Shown: one piece after another, positions 20,186 through 29,229 of the stretch
Numbering within the stretch: the first letter of the stretch is position 1
Layout of the letters: every line of letters starts with the position of its first letter
Origin: Veronia nyctiphanis
GTDB taxonomy: Bacteria; Pseudomonadota; Gammaproteobacteria; Enterobacterales; Vibrionaceae
Reading direction: 5' to 3'
Assembly (NCBI RefSeq): GCF_004116385.1
Contig: NZ_PEIB01000006.1
Location: forward strand, 62,001 to 126,000
Length of the DNA: 64,000 bases
Translations under genes and position numbers: made by a program
Notes under the pieces: generated by a model
Told to the model about the DNA's origin: nothing
Seen by the model: the letters and a program-made list of their open reading frames with translations, nothing else
Database searches by the model: none

Positions 20186-21520
20186 ATGGGTATGCAATTT
20201 AGATCGGAATCAGTACCAAGTTCACTGGTTGTCGTAGGTGGAACCTACGAGCCCTGGTTAGCCACACTAGAGCAGGCAGGATGGCGTTGTCACCGCTGCT
20301 ACGACCTACGTGCTGCACAGTCCTTACTTCAGGACATTGGACCGTGTATCGGCGTCGTCGACATTAGTCACGACGATTTCAGCCTTAATGGCGTTGCCTC
20401 TCTGGTAAACCGTAATAAGCAGGTTCGCTGGTTGGCACTCATCAGAGAAGATCAACTAAAGAACGATGCTATCTGTCAGTTTATTGTCAGCTTCTGCATC
20501 GATTATTTCACATCACCAATTCCTGATACGCAGTTTATGAGCACCATTGGTCACCAATTGGGAATGCTCAAGTTGGAAAGGCATGTCTGGCCTCAGCTTG
20601 GCGACCATAGTGATATGGGGCTGCTGGGTAAAACAACCAGTATGAAGAAACTGCGTGATCAAGTCCGCCGTGTCGCACCAACAGACGTTTCTATTCTCAT
20701 TAACGGTGAGAGTGGCACAGGTAAAGAGCTGGTGGGTATGGCTATCCACAATGCTTCTACCCGTGCAAAAGGACCTTTTGTCTCTGTTAAATGCAGTGCG
20801 CTGCCAGAGAAGTTAATTCAGGCAGAACTTTTCGGTGACGAAAATACTGAAGGTAAAGTGGCACAAGCTCATCAGGGTACCTTGTTCCTCGATGAAATTG
20901 GCGACTTGCCCTTGAGTCTTCAGGCCCACCTTCTGCATTTGCTGCAAGATGGCACTGTTGAATCGCATGATGACATGTACTCGAAAGAGCTGGATGTTCG
21001 CGTCATTGCTGCAACGCACATGGATCTTGAGAAAGCCGTTGCTGAGGGGCAATTCCGTGAAGACTTGTTCTTCAGACTGAATGTATTACGAATCTCTGTG
21101 CCGTCGCTGAAAGAGCGTGGTTCAGATATTCCCGAGTTGGCTGAGCACTTCTTGTTGAAGTTTGCACGTCAGTACAACACGCAGGCGCGCACATTCTCAG
21201 AAGAAGGGAATAAAATTCTGACCAACTACAGTTGGCCGGGTAATGTGCGTGAGCTCATCAACCAAGTTAAACGTGCTGTTTTATTGGCCGATAATTTGGT
21301 GATTGAAGCTGAACACCTCGACCTACCGCGCCAAGGCGACTACAAGCAGAGCCTGCGTAAGATTCGTGAAGAATCTGAACGTGATGCATTACTCGCTGTA
21401 CTCGAGAGCAATAATGGTCAAGTGTCTGCCGCAGCAAAAGAACTGGGTGTGTCTCGTGCAACCATGTATCGCTTGCTGAATAAACATAGCTTGATACCGG
21501 CACCGAGAAGCTTCCGCTAA
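20186..21520 (+). CDS. vpsR: VpsR-type transcriptional regulator (NtrC-like, GAFTGA-less)
   Basis: In V. cholerae VpsR is the master activator of Vibrio polysaccharide and biofilm genes and responds to c-di-GMP. The 444-residue protein has a receiver-like N domain (SLVVVGGTYEPWLATLEQAG), an AAA+ core with Walker A GESGTGKE and Walker B TLFLDEIGDLPL, the arginine-finger region REDLFFRLNVLR, sensor II WPGNVREL and a C-terminal Fis-type helix-turn-helix (VSAAAKELGVSRATMYRLLN). The GAFTGA loop that contacts sigma54 is absent: FGDENTEGKVAQA stands in its place. It therefore probably works with sigma70 polymerase, as proposed for VpsR. Start ATG 20186; ATG 20192 is an alternative. Confidence 0.9.
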   Translation: MGMQFRSESVPSSLVVVGGTYEPWLATLEQAGWRCHRCYDLRAAQSLLQDIGPCIGVVDISHDDFSLNGVASLVNRNKQVRWLALIREDQLKNDAICQFIVSFCIDYFTSPIPDTQFMSTIGHQLGMLKLERHVWPQLGDHSDMGLLGKTTSMKKLRDQVRRVAPTDVSILINGESGTGKELVGMAIHNASTRAKGPFVSVKCSALPEKLIQAELFGDENTEGKVAQAHQGTLFLDEIGDLPLSLQAHLLHLLQDGTVESHDDMYSKELDVRVIAATHMDLEKAVAEGQFREDLFFRLNVLRISVPSLKERGSDIPELAEHFLLKFARQYNTQARTFSEEGNKILTNYSWPGNVRELINQVKRAVLLADNLVIEAEHLDLPRQGDYKQSLRKIREESERDALLAVLESNNGQVSAAAKELGVSRATMYRLLNKHSLIPAPRSFR

Positions 21521-21546
21521 TCAATAGGCTTAAGAGATAAATCATT

Positions 21547-21575
21547 TAAAGGTCACCTTTCGGTGGCCTTTTTTG
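21547..21575 (+). terminator. Terminator after vpsR
   Basis: AAAGGTCACC pairs with GGTGGCCTTT around TTTC with one G-T pair, followed by TTTTTT. Confidence 0.85.
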
Positions 21576-21813
21576 CATTTGATATCAGAAAAATACAGCT
21601 GATTATTTTCCATGACTAAATATTAGCTATATGAGCTGTCTAAAAAATGATACTACGATAATAATTCGGATAATTAGTAGTCATAACGGTTTGGTTTAGG
21701 TTTTTGTACCAAATTTGACCTGTTTGGCATTAAGTTGTTGAAAAGAATGTCTTATAAATGAATACTATATACGTAACTTAACTAACGGAATCATTTGCTT
21801 AAGGAGGTTTGTG

Positions 21814-21888
21814 ATGAACACATTTAAACACACTCAATCACCGAAAAACCTCGCTGCTGGCACCTTTGTCAAGCAGGATACTAAGTAA
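21814..21888 (+). CDS. Putative 24-residue peptide with a strong ribosome-binding site
   Basis: Too short for normal gene calling. ATG 21814 follows the near-ideal AAGGAGG (21801-21807) at seven bases and opens 24 codons ending in TAA at 21886. The peptide begins MNTFKHTQSPKNLA and ends VKQDTK; it is polar, basic and lacks a signal peptide or membrane segment. It precedes two related small genes and may be a leader peptide or a small protein of its own. I recognise no family. The main support is the ribosome-binding site. Confidence 0.45.
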   Translation: MNTFKHTQSPKNLAAGTFVKQDTK

Positions 21889-21996
21889 AATATTCCGTAG
21901 TCCTAAATTGGCCGCGGAGATATACTGCGGCACTGGCTAACCCCTCTTCCTCTCAGTATCTCTCCCGGTAAAACAACGCCCTTACAGGAGAGAAAC

Positions 21997-22242
21997 ATGT
22001 ACTTACTAACTTATTTAGCTTCTCAGCTCGTGCGTCTGGATTTGGAACTTGAAAACAGACGTCAGATCCGTGCCTTAAGGCCAGTTCGATATCAAATCCA
22101 AGGACTAACCGAGCATATGGCTCGAGACCTTGGTCTTGAAAAAGATGGCAGCACATACAGAACTCAAGCTTCAACCACATTTACCGCGAGACGTGAAACT
22201 TTGCGCCTTAGACGAAGGCTTAGGTTGAACCTCGTAACGTGA
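21997..22242 (+). CDS. Small basic protein, DUF1127-like
   Basis: An 81-residue, arginine-rich protein starting MYLLTYLASQLVRLDLELEN at ATG 21997, preceded by ACAGGAGAG. The central LTEHMARDLGLEKDG resembles the C-terminal L-x-x-H/R-x-x-RD-I/L-G core of DUF1127-type proteins, though the usual order is altered; the C terminus is a run of arginines and leucines. It shares its layout with the next gene, so the two look like a tandem duplication. Function unknown. Its place after vpsR may be family-wide synteny rather than function. Confidence 0.65.
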   Translation: MYLLTYLASQLVRLDLELENRRQIRALRPVRYQIQGLTEHMARDLGLEKDGSTYRTQASTTFTARRETLRLRRRLRLNLVT

Positions 22243-22298
22243 TTCCCAGGCTTCGCGACAAAAGATGCGCGAGCCTGACGACGAGAGATCGAAAATTA

Positions 22299-22550
22299 AT
22301 GAGAAATTCATTGTTAGTCCAGTTAGCCACTTTATTGATTATGCTGGATGTAATTTTAGAGAAAAAACAAGCAAACAAAACAGTAAGAATTCAGCACTTT
22401 CAAGGTGGAGCGCTGCCCGCTCATATCATGAGAGACATTGGTTTTGATGACGATGGTTTCTGTCATCGACCAGAGATGAATATCGGTTTTGTTGCTAAAC
22501 GAAAACAGGCGAAAATTCAGCGAGCACTAATATTAAGGCATGCTGTGTAA
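22299..22550 (+). CDS. Small basic protein, paralogue of the preceding gene
   Basis: An 83-residue protein from ATG 22299 (MRNSLLVQLATLLIMLDVIL). An upstream in-frame GTG at 22239 overlaps the previous stop, but the longer N terminus has no counterpart in the paralogue. The core LPAHIMRDIGFDDDGF aligns with LTEHMARDLGLEKDG of the neighbour, and the N-terminal hydrophobic helix aligns too. The C terminus is basic (AKRKQAKIQRALILR). Terminator at 22561. Function unknown. Confidence 0.6.
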   Translation: MRNSLLVQLATLLIMLDVILEKKQANKTVRIQHFQGGALPAHIMRDIGFDDDGFCHRPEMNIGFVAKRKQAKIQRALILRHAV

Positions 22551-22560
22551 TGACGAGAAT

Positions 22561-22588
22561 AAAAAAGCGCCGAGAGGCGCTTTTTTAT
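22561..22588. terminator. Bidirectional terminator between the small genes and tas
   Basis: AAAAAAGCGCC pairs with GGCGCTTTTTT around GAGA. A and T runs on both sides suit both convergent units. Confidence 0.9.
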
Positions 22589-22616
22589 TGCCTAAATTCA
22601 GCCTTGAGAGGCTAAC

Positions 22617-23651
22617 TTAGGGACATGGGTTCGAATACTGAGTCGCGATGGCATCTATTTCAGTCAACAGTTCGTCGCTAAGTTCGAGTTCAATACTGGC
22701 GATATTCTTTTCAAGTTGCTCAAGCGTTGTTGCCCCAATAATATTACTTGCCAAAAAAGAGCGACTATTTACAAACGCCAGTGCCATCTGGGCTGGGTCC
22801 AAATCGTTTGCTTTTGCAAGTTCAACATAGGCTTCGGTGGCTTTTAATCCTTGCGGCGTAAAATAGCGTTGGAAGCGCAGCCATTTAGTGCATCGCGCGC
22901 CCTCTGGTTTGGTATTGCCCAAATATTTACCAGAGAGACTACCGAATGCCATCGGCGAGTATGCAAGTAGCTCAACGCCCTCTCTAAAGCTAATTTCGGA
23001 TAGTCCAACCTCAAAACTTCGGTTTAACAGGTTGTAGGGATTTTGTATCGAGACGATGCGCGAAAGACTGTGCTTCTCCGCCAACTGTAAGTAAGACATG
23101 ACGCCCCATGGCGTCTCATTAGACACGCCGATATGTCTAATTTTTCCTTCTTTGACCAGTTCCGATAGTGCATCAAGGGTATCGAGTAAGGTGACGCCTG
23201 GGTTTTCATCATGGTGTTGGTAGTTGAGAGAACCAAAGCTATTAACTTGCCTTTGCGGCCAATGAACCTGATAGAGATCGATATAGTCAGTCTGAAGTCT
23301 GTTCAGACTATCTTCCAATGCCTGACGGATGTTTCGCCTATCAAGAGACATCTCTGGACGTATGTAAGGCACACCCCGTGGGCCTGCAACCTTTGTAGCA
23401 ACAACGACTTTGTCTCTTTTTCCTGATTGTTTAAGCCAGCTACCAATATAAGATTCAGTTAGCCCTTGTGTCTCTTTAGTTGGTGGAATGGCATACATTT
23501 CAGCGGTATCTATAAAGTTAACGCCTTTTTCAAAAGCAAAGTTTAGTTGCTGGTGTGCCTCAGACTCTGAGTTTTGCTGACCAAAGGTCATTGTACCGAG
23601 GCAAATCTTGCTCACTTCGAGATCTGTGTGGGGTAGCGTGTGGTATTTCAT
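22617..23651 (-). CDS. tas: NADP(H)-dependent aldo/keto reductase, Tas type
   Basis: A 344-residue TIM-barrel oxidoreductase matching E. coli Tas throughout: LEVSKICLGTMTFGQQNS, the catalytic Asp/Tyr segment NFIDTAEMYAIPPTKET, YIDLYQVHWPQRQVNSFG with the catalytic His, IGVSNETPWGVMSYL and the cofactor region NIIGATTLEQLEKNI. The physiological substrate is not established. ATG 23651 follows a good GGAGAAGG site. Monocistronic. Confidence 0.92.
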   Translation of the reverse strand: MKYHTLPHTDLEVSKICLGTMTFGQQNSESEAHQQLNFAFEKGVNFIDTAEMYAIPPTKETQGLTESYIGSWLKQSGKRDKVVVATKVAGPRGVPYIRPEMSLDRRNIRQALEDSLNRLQTDYIDLYQVHWPQRQVNSFGSLNYQHHDENPGVTLLDTLDALSELVKEGKIRHIGVSNETPWGVMSYLQLAEKHSLSRIVSIQNPYNLLNRSFEVGLSEISFREGVELLAYSPMAFGSLSGKYLGNTKPEGARCTKWLRFQRYFTPQGLKATEAYVELAKANDLDPAQMALAFVNSRSFLASNIIGATTLEQLEKNIASIELELSDELLTEIDAIATQYSNPCP

Positions 23652-23890
23652 TCCTTCTCCTTGGCTATGAATATTGTGCGCAGAGCCCTGTATTACCGAA
23701 AATAGCTCATGCTTGATTGAGTTAACGGAAGAAAAAATTGGTAGTTTGTGAAGCTCTATGACCTGATTTTTGGTGCATTTCAGTCTTGAAGGTTAATTGT
23801 GTGTAGTGGTTATCATTTGAGCATTATTTACCGTAGGGAAATATCTTTCTTTACTAGTCTTTAAACATAGCGCAGGAAGGAGGTGCAAGG

Positions 23891-24187
23891 ATGAAACTTA
23901 AGCAATTGAAATATTGGATACAGTCACACCCTGAAGATATTCCTCATTGTTACATTGTTGCCCATGCCGGAGGGGTGCAATACATGGTTGAAGTCGAGGT
24001 GAAAGGCCAACTAGAACCTCTGCGTGATGACCATGATCAGATGATGCACTTCGAGACTATTGAGCGCGTGAGTGATAGTCTCAGAAAATTGGGTATTGAG
24101 AAGGTAACGCTTCGTCTGATGGACCCTTATGACGAATTTGGGCCAGCGACACCTGCTACGAAAGAGGACATGGAAATTCGCCTCTAG
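23891..24187 (+). CDS. Small conserved protein, DUF6482-like
   Basis: A 98-residue acidic cytosolic protein (MKLKQLKYWIQSHPEDIP, YIVAHAGGVQYMVEVEVKG, LRKLGIEKVTLRLMDPYDEF). Layout and the beta-rich middle recall the DUF6482 proteins of gammaproteobacteria, but I give the family tentatively. The strong AGGAAGGAGG site at 23874-23883 and the coding look of the frame make the gene itself very likely. No signal peptide or membrane span. Function unknown. Confidence 0.7.
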   Translation: MKLKQLKYWIQSHPEDIPHCYIVAHAGGVQYMVEVEVKGQLEPLRDDHDQMMHFETIERVSDSLRKLGIEKVTLRLMDPYDEFGPATPATKEDMEIRL

Positions 24188-24257
24188 CTTCATGTATTTT
24201 CTACGCTAATGCTGCATGGCGCAAACATGACACTGTGCAGTTTTTCGTTGTGCATAT

Positions 24258-24932
24258 TTAATCCGGCACAACAAAATGTTTGTTTAGGATCCTCTGGGTA
24301 AACGCTTTGCGAAGATAAAACCCTTTTGGTTGCGCTTTAATGGGTTGCCCGTTTGCGCCATAAGCTTCTGTCAGTACTTTTCCATTCATTGCTTTTGGCC
24401 TTAGCTGCAAATATTCTCCATGCTTGGCGTTTATCTTGGACACATTGCCAAGCGTGATCATCTCCATCAGTTCTTCCCAGTCGGCTTTCAGCTGACGTTC
24501 ATCTTCTTCACTGGGCTGCCAAAGTAGCGGCATACCAACCTGGCGGTCAGGGACGGGGATATCACGTTCTCCTTCTACGGGGATCCAGAGCACTTTGGAC
24601 AGTTTTTGTCGAATATGACTATTTTCCCAACTTAGACCATGAACACCTGTGAGCGGGGCGACGCAGACAAAGGTTGTTTCAAGTGGTTTGCCTATGTAGC
24701 TGATTGGAATGCTTTTAAGCTCAATACCCAGATTTTCGAAGTCTTGCATTGGCTTGCTGCCTGCTGTCGCGCCCAACCAAGCTTCGAGTAACATACCAAC
24801 CCAGCCTTTTTCTCGCTTGAGATCTTGCGGACAGTTTATGCTCAGCTTGGCTGCTATTTCTCCCAGCGTAAAGCCCGCGAGGTCTAATGCTCTTTGGAGA
24901 AGCTCTGACTCGGATTGGGGGGCAGGTGTCAT
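24258..24932 (-). CDS. mutH: DNA mismatch repair endonuclease MutH
   Basis: Nicks the unmethylated strand at hemimethylated GATC when activated by MutS and MutL. The 224-residue protein has the catalytic triad in [11 protein letters not shown] (Asp64, Glu71, Lys73; D70/E77/K79 in E. coli) and the conserved [24 protein letters not shown] and [14 protein letters not shown] segments. I chose ATG 24932 ([13 protein letters not shown]); the longer frame from 25001 adds 23 unconserved residues. Its presence implies Dam methylation in this organism. Confidence 0.96.
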   Translation of the reverse strand: MTPAPQSESELLQRALDLAGFTLGEIAAKLSINCPQDLKREKGWVGMLLEAWLGATAGSKPMQDFENLGIELKSIPISYIGKPLETTFVCVAPLTGVHGLSWENSHIRQKLSKVLWIPVEGERDIPVPDRQVGMPLLWQPSEEDERQLKADWEELMEMITLGNVSKINAKHGEYLQLRPKAMNGKVLTEAYGANGQPIKAQPKGFYLRKAFTQRILNKHFVVPD

Positions 24933-25014
24933 AATTTTCTTGTTTGTCGAGTTTGGGCTAACGCTAGCAGGACAAGTAAAAAAATACCAGCCAGATTGCA
25001 TTTACAGGCGATGA

Positions 25015-25539
25015 GATGAAAGATATCCACAGGCTGGGAGGATCAAGGGTTTGTTCTGGATCTGGTGTATGCATGATCAGTGGTTGAAATCTTTGTTTTC
25101 AGGTCATATTCGTGATGAATGTATGCGTTTCACTCAACATCGTTTATTTGTGACTAAGTTGAACGATCTTTGACCGACTTGAGTTTTGGATCTTTTTCTT
25201 TGTCGGATCTTCTCGCGTGGACTTTGAGGTTTAAATATAAATAATTGATTTTAAAGTATAAATTAAATTTATTCTCTGCTTGTATATTTGATTTTTTGCA
25301 GTTTTTAACTGACTGAAATAAGAACCAAGCCGTTTCTTCACACATCTATCCACAGAAAGCGTGAATAAATGTGCTTTAGGTCTCATGTCGCTGTTTATAA
25401 CTTCCTGCGCTTGGCCTATTTATCCTCAATGTAGGGGTTAATCCCCAAAAACGCGCATCCAGTTACATTGTTTGTTTACCACTGTGGGCATTCTGTGAAA
25501 AAATTACTGTTAATAGAGATTTATGTTTGAGGTCGTCCA
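25015..25539. other. Intergenic region with a GATC cluster and two DnaA-box-like sites
   Basis: No gene seen in 525 bases between the divergent mutH and rppH. Six GATC sites lie within 169 bases (25041, 25059, 25075, 25165, 25189, 25206). Two 8-of-9 matches to the DnaA box TTATCCACA occur at 25023-25031 and 25346-25354. The centre is A/T-rich. The region must contain promoters for both flanking genes. Confidence 0.5.
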
Positions 25540-26064
25540 GTGATAGATGGCGATGGCTACCGTCCCAATGTAGGGATCGTAATATGTAACAGCCACGGTC
25601 AGGTACTCTGGGCTCGTCGATGTGGACAACATTCATGGCAATTTCCTCAAGGAGGAATTGATGAGGGTGAAACTCCGGAACAGGCGATGTTCAGGGAGTT
25701 ATATGAAGAAGTCGGGCTGACGAAAAAAGATGTCAGGGTTTTAGCGACCAGTCGTCATTGGCTACGCTATAAGTTGCCAAAGCGTTTAGTTCGCTGGGAT
25801 TCAAAGCCTGTTTGTATTGGGCAAAAGCAGAAGTGGTTTTTGCTCAAACTTGAGTGTGACGAGTCGAGAGTTAACATGCAATGTGGAGCTTCACCGGAGT
25901 TTGATGGCTGGCGATGGGTTAGCTATTGGTATCCTGTGAGGCAAGTGGTTTCTTTTAAGCGGGACGTATATCGCCGGGCGATGAAAGAGTTCGCGTCTAT
26001 CGCTATGCCATTCAGGGAAAGAAAGGCCAGAAAGAAGCCGCGTAAAGGACATAATAAAAAGTAA
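25540..26064 (+). CDS. rppH: RNA pyrophosphohydrolase RppH
   Basis: Removes pyrophosphate from the 5' triphosphate end of mRNA, triggering RNase E decay. The 174-residue protein has the N terminus [17 protein letters not shown], the Nudix box [20 protein letters not shown] (about 38-58) and the conserved [18 protein letters not shown] and [19 protein letters not shown], then a basic tail. The start is GTG 25540, where E. coli homology begins. ptsP follows 26 bases later, the usual order. Confidence 0.96.
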   Translation: MIDGDGYRPNVGIVICNSHGQVLWARRCGQHSWQFPQGGIDEGETPEQAMFRELYEEVGLTKKDVRVLATSRHWLRYKLPKRLVRWDSKPVCIGQKQKWFLLKLECDESRVNMQCGASPEFDGWRWVSYWYPVRQVVSFKRDVYRRAMKEFASIAMPFRERKARKKPRKGHNKK

Positions 26065-26090
26065 CCCTGTGCTGTAGAGAGAGGAAACTG

Positions 26091-28343
26091 ATGCTGACCA
26101 AGTTGCGCGACATTGTACATAAAGTAGCGTCGTCTGGCAGTGTCAGTGAGTCACTCGAAGCTTTGGTCAGAGAAACGTGCCTGGCAATGGATACAGAATG
26201 TTGCTCTGTGTATATCGCTGACCACCAAACACAAACCTATGAACTGATGGCCAGCCAGGGGCTTGAGGCTTCGTCTGGCTCAGTTATTCTCGACTTTGGT
26301 GAGGGTCTGGTTGGCCTCGTTGGTAAGCGTGCAGAGCCCATCAACGTTGCCAACGTGAAAAAGCACCCTAGGTTCAAGCATTTTCCCGAGACCGGAGAGG
26401 ATGTTTTTCACTCTTTCCTCGGTACACCAATCATTTATCGACGTGAAGTGCTGGGGATCCTCGTTGTTCAGCAAAAAGATTCCCGTCATTTCGACGAAAG
26501 CGAAGAGTCATTTCTAGTTACCCTCGCAGCGCAGCTGGCCGTTATTTTTGCACATGCTAAAGCGCAAGGCCTATGGCCTGAAAATGATGCAACGGTGTTG
26601 GGTGGTGCTGCAGCATCGCAAGGTATAGCTATAGCGCAGGCATGGTTTGATCTAAACCGACCTGAACTTGATGATGTGCTGCCGGCGTCAACATTAAATC
26701 AACCGAGAGACATTGAACGTCTTGAAGATGCCATTAATGCAGCCTGCGCCGATTTTCGTAAGTTTAGAAAGCGTCTTGACCTTGATTTAAATGCAGATGT
26801 TATTGCTATCTTCGATCTGTTTACCCACTTGTTGAATGACCCCATGTTGCGAGATGCAATCGTTGAGCGCATCAAGCAGGGAGATATGGCTGAATGGGCG
26901 CTGAAACAAGCGGTAGACAGCTTCGTTGAGCGCTTTGGTGCAATGTCAGATCCCTACTTGAAACAACGAGCATCTGATATTCGGGAGCTAGGGCAACGCC
27001 TTCTTCTTTTTTTGCAGCAGCAGGCTTCTCCCGATTGGCAACTTGATACGCCAATCATATTACTCGCACGTGAGTTGACTGCCGGTATGCTCGCGTCTAT
27101 CCCAAGAAACAAGCTTGCTGGGATAGTTGCCGAGGAGGGCGCGGTTAACGCTCACGCAGCGATTCTCGCCAGAGCAATGGGCATTCCTGCTGTTATGGGG
27201 GTCGACTTTCGTCCTGCCTCCGTACATGGAAAACAAATCGTGCTCGATGGTTATCAAGGTAAGGTGTTTGTTGAGCCTTCGCCAGTCGTGCTGCAAGAGT
27301 ACGAAAAGCTGCTTGAGGAAGAGGCTGAAATTGAGTTGCTCCTTGATAGCGAGTTTACTGAGAATACCCAGCTTGCTGATGGCACCAATGTCGAAATACA
27401 CCTCAATGCAGGCTTGAGTGCCGATACAGGTATCGCAATCAATCATGGTGTGGATGGTGTAGGACTATACCGGACCGAAATCCCTTTCCTTATGCAGTCG
27501 AGCTTTCCCTCAGAAGATGACCAAAGCTTACTGTATCAATCTATCCTTGAGGCATATCGGGGTCAGCCGGTGGTTATGCGATCTTTAGATATCGGTGGTG
27601 ACAAGCCGCTGCCATATCTGACGATTGAAGAGGATAACCCCTTCCTTGGCTGGCGTGGTATCAGGTTCACGCTCGATCATCCGGATATCTTTCTTATTCA
27701 GATAAGAGCGATGTTGAGAGCGAGTATTGGCCTGGATAATCTCGCGATTCTGCTTCCTATGGTTTCAGGCCTTAATGAGTTGCTGGATGCCAAAATCCTT
27801 ATTGATCGCGCGTTCGAAGAAGTCATGGAAATGGCTGAGGCAGAGGGTAAGACCCTCAACCGTCCTCATATCGGTGTGATGGTTGAGGTACCGTCGATTT
27901 TGTATCAGCTTGATGCTGTGGCTAAACATGCAGATTTTATTTCAGTGGGAACAAATGACCTCACTCAATATTTGCTGGCAGTAGACAGGAATAATGTCCG
28001 TGTGTCGGACGTTTATGACTCTTTACATCCCTCTGTTATTGCCGCGTTGCAGAATATCCTTCAAACTTGTCAGCGCAATAAATTGCCAGTTTGTGTGTGT
28101 GGTGAGCTTGCTGGTGATCCTTTGGGAGCAATGCTGCTCGTTGGAATGGGGTATCGCCAACTTAGCATGAACACGCGAAGTGTTGCACGAATAAAGTATG
28201 TTCTCCGGCATCTCAGTGTTAAATCATTGGAGAAGCACATCAATACGATTTCAAGGCTGCCTTTGGCTTCTGAAATCCGCACTGAATCAGAAACGTTTTT
28301 AAAACTGCATAACCTGGGGGATATTCTCAGAGTCGGCAGATAG
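26091..28343 (+). CDS. ptsP: Phosphoenolpyruvate-protein phosphotransferase PtsP (EI-Ntr)
   Basis: First enzyme of the nitrogen PTS, passing phosphate from PEP to NPr and then EIIA-Ntr. The 750-residue protein has an N-terminal GAF domain (about 15-155; CCSVYIADHQTQTYEL, FHSFLGTPIIYRREVLGIL), the phospho-histidine region AEEGAVNAHAAILARAMG and the PEP-binding barrel (LYRTEIPFLMQ, MRSLDIGGDKPLPYL, SVGTNDLTQYLLAVDRNN, VCGELAGDPLGA). It is co-oriented with rppH and, nine bases on, the TSUP gene. Confidence 0.96.
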   Translation: MLTKLRDIVHKVASSGSVSESLEALVRETCLAMDTECCSVYIADHQTQTYELMASQGLEASSGSVILDFGEGLVGLVGKRAEPINVANVKKHPRFKHFPETGEDVFHSFLGTPIIYRREVLGILVVQQKDSRHFDESEESFLVTLAAQLAVIFAHAKAQGLWPENDATVLGGAAASQGIAIAQAWFDLNRPELDDVLPASTLNQPRDIERLEDAINAACADFRKFRKRLDLDLNADVIAIFDLFTHLLNDPMLRDAIVERIKQGDMAEWALKQAVDSFVERFGAMSDPYLKQRASDIRELGQRLLLFLQQQASPDWQLDTPIILLARELTAGMLASIPRNKLAGIVAEEGAVNAHAAILARAMGIPAVMGVDFRPASVHGKQIVLDGYQGKVFVEPSPVVLQEYEKLLEEEAEIELLLDSEFTENTQLADGTNVEIHLNAGLSADTGIAINHGVDGVGLYRTEIPFLMQSSFPSEDDQSLLYQSILEAYRGQPVVMRSLDIGGDKPLPYLTIEEDNPFLGWRGIRFTLDHPDIFLIQIRAMLRASIGLDNLAILLPMVSGLNELLDAKILIDRAFEEVMEMAEAEGKTLNRPHIGVMVEVPSILYQLDAVAKHADFISVGTNDLTQYLLAVDRNNVRVSDVYDSLHPSVIAALQNILQTCQRNKLPVCVCGELAGDPLGAMLLVGMGYRQLSMNTRSVARIKYVLRHLSVKSLEKHINTISRLPLASEIRTESETFLKLHNLGDILRVGR

Positions 28344-28352
28344 GAAGTAGTT

Positions 28353-29156
28353 ATGCTTGATGCCACTTTGTGGATTTTTCTTACGTGTCTTGCTCTGGGA
28401 TCTGTTGTCGGCCTGTTGGCTGGTTTATTAGGTATTGGGGGCGGTTTACTGGTGGTTCCCGCGTTGACTTTTTTGTTCCCATTAGTCGATATTGTCCCTG
28501 ATCAGGTGATGCCCATGGCACTGGCCACTTCGCTTGCCAGTATTGTGCTTACGGCGTCCTCGTCTGCTCGCAGCCACTACAAAATGGGTAATGTAGACAT
28601 CAGAGTTATTCGTACACTCCTTCCGGGTATTCTTATCGGAGGATTATTGGGTAGTGCGTTGGCTGACATGATGCCAACAGAGATTTTGCCGAAGGTTTTT
28701 GGGGGTATCGTCTTACTGTTAGCAATTCAGATGTTGATTTCTATGCGATTTAAATCGTCTGCAGCACTCCCTGATAAATTTGGCAATCTCATAGGTGGAA
28801 CGGGAATAGGTGTGACGTCGAGCCTCGCGGGTATCGGTGGTGGCTCTCTGATTGTGCCATATCTCAGTTACTTTGGAGTTGAAATGAGGAGGGCAATAGG
28901 CAGTGCTTCGCTGTGCGGTGTCTTCTTGGCAATATCAGGTATGACAGGCTTTATTTTCTTTGGCTTTCATCACCATGAACCATTGCCTCCTTACAGCATT
29001 GGTTACGTTTACCTGCCAGCACTTTTAGGTATTGTATCGACGTCAGTATTAACCACTGGATATGGTGCCAGACTCGCGACGCAGCTTCCGGTAGATGCGA
29101 TTAAGAAAGTCTTTGCGTTGTTTCTGATTTGTGTAGCATTTACGATGCTTATTTAG
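28353..29156 (+). CDS. TSUP family permease (sulfite exporter TauE/SafE-like)
   Basis: A 267-residue inner-membrane protein with about eight hydrophobic helices and the two TSUP glycine motifs (GLLAGLLGIGGGLLVVPAL and TSSLAGIGGGSLIVPYLS). The family moves organosulfur compounds or sulfite; the substrate cannot be inferred here. The start lies nine bases after the ptsP stop, so it shares the rppH-ptsP operon. lgt, which follows ptsP directly in E. coli, is absent downstream. Confidence 0.87.
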   Translation: MLDATLWIFLTCLALGSVVGLLAGLLGIGGGLLVVPALTFLFPLVDIVPDQVMPMALATSLASIVLTASSSARSHYKMGNVDIRVIRTLLPGILIGGLLGSALADMMPTEILPKVFGGIVLLLAIQMLISMRFKSSAALPDKFGNLIGGTGIGVTSSLAGIGGGSLIVPYLSYFGVEMRRAIGSASLCGVFLAISGMTGFIFFGFHHHEPLPPYSIGYVYLPALLGIVSTSVLTTGYGARLATQLPVDAIKKVFALFLICVAFTMLI

Positions 29157-29229
29157 CGTGTATGTTTACAAGAATGAACAAAAGCACGCCTTGCCAGACA
29201 TGCCTTTATTATTGATTTGAGTCACTGAT

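Noticed and set aside
22621-22640. tRNA T-loop-like GGTTCGAAT near the tas 3' end
   Set aside because: No acceptor, D or anticodon stems surround it; it encodes the Tas C terminus on the minus strand.
25154-25345. 63-residue minus-strand frame in the mutH-rppH gap
   Set aside because: Lys/Asn-rich composition typical of AT-rich noncoding DNA and no good ribosome-binding site.
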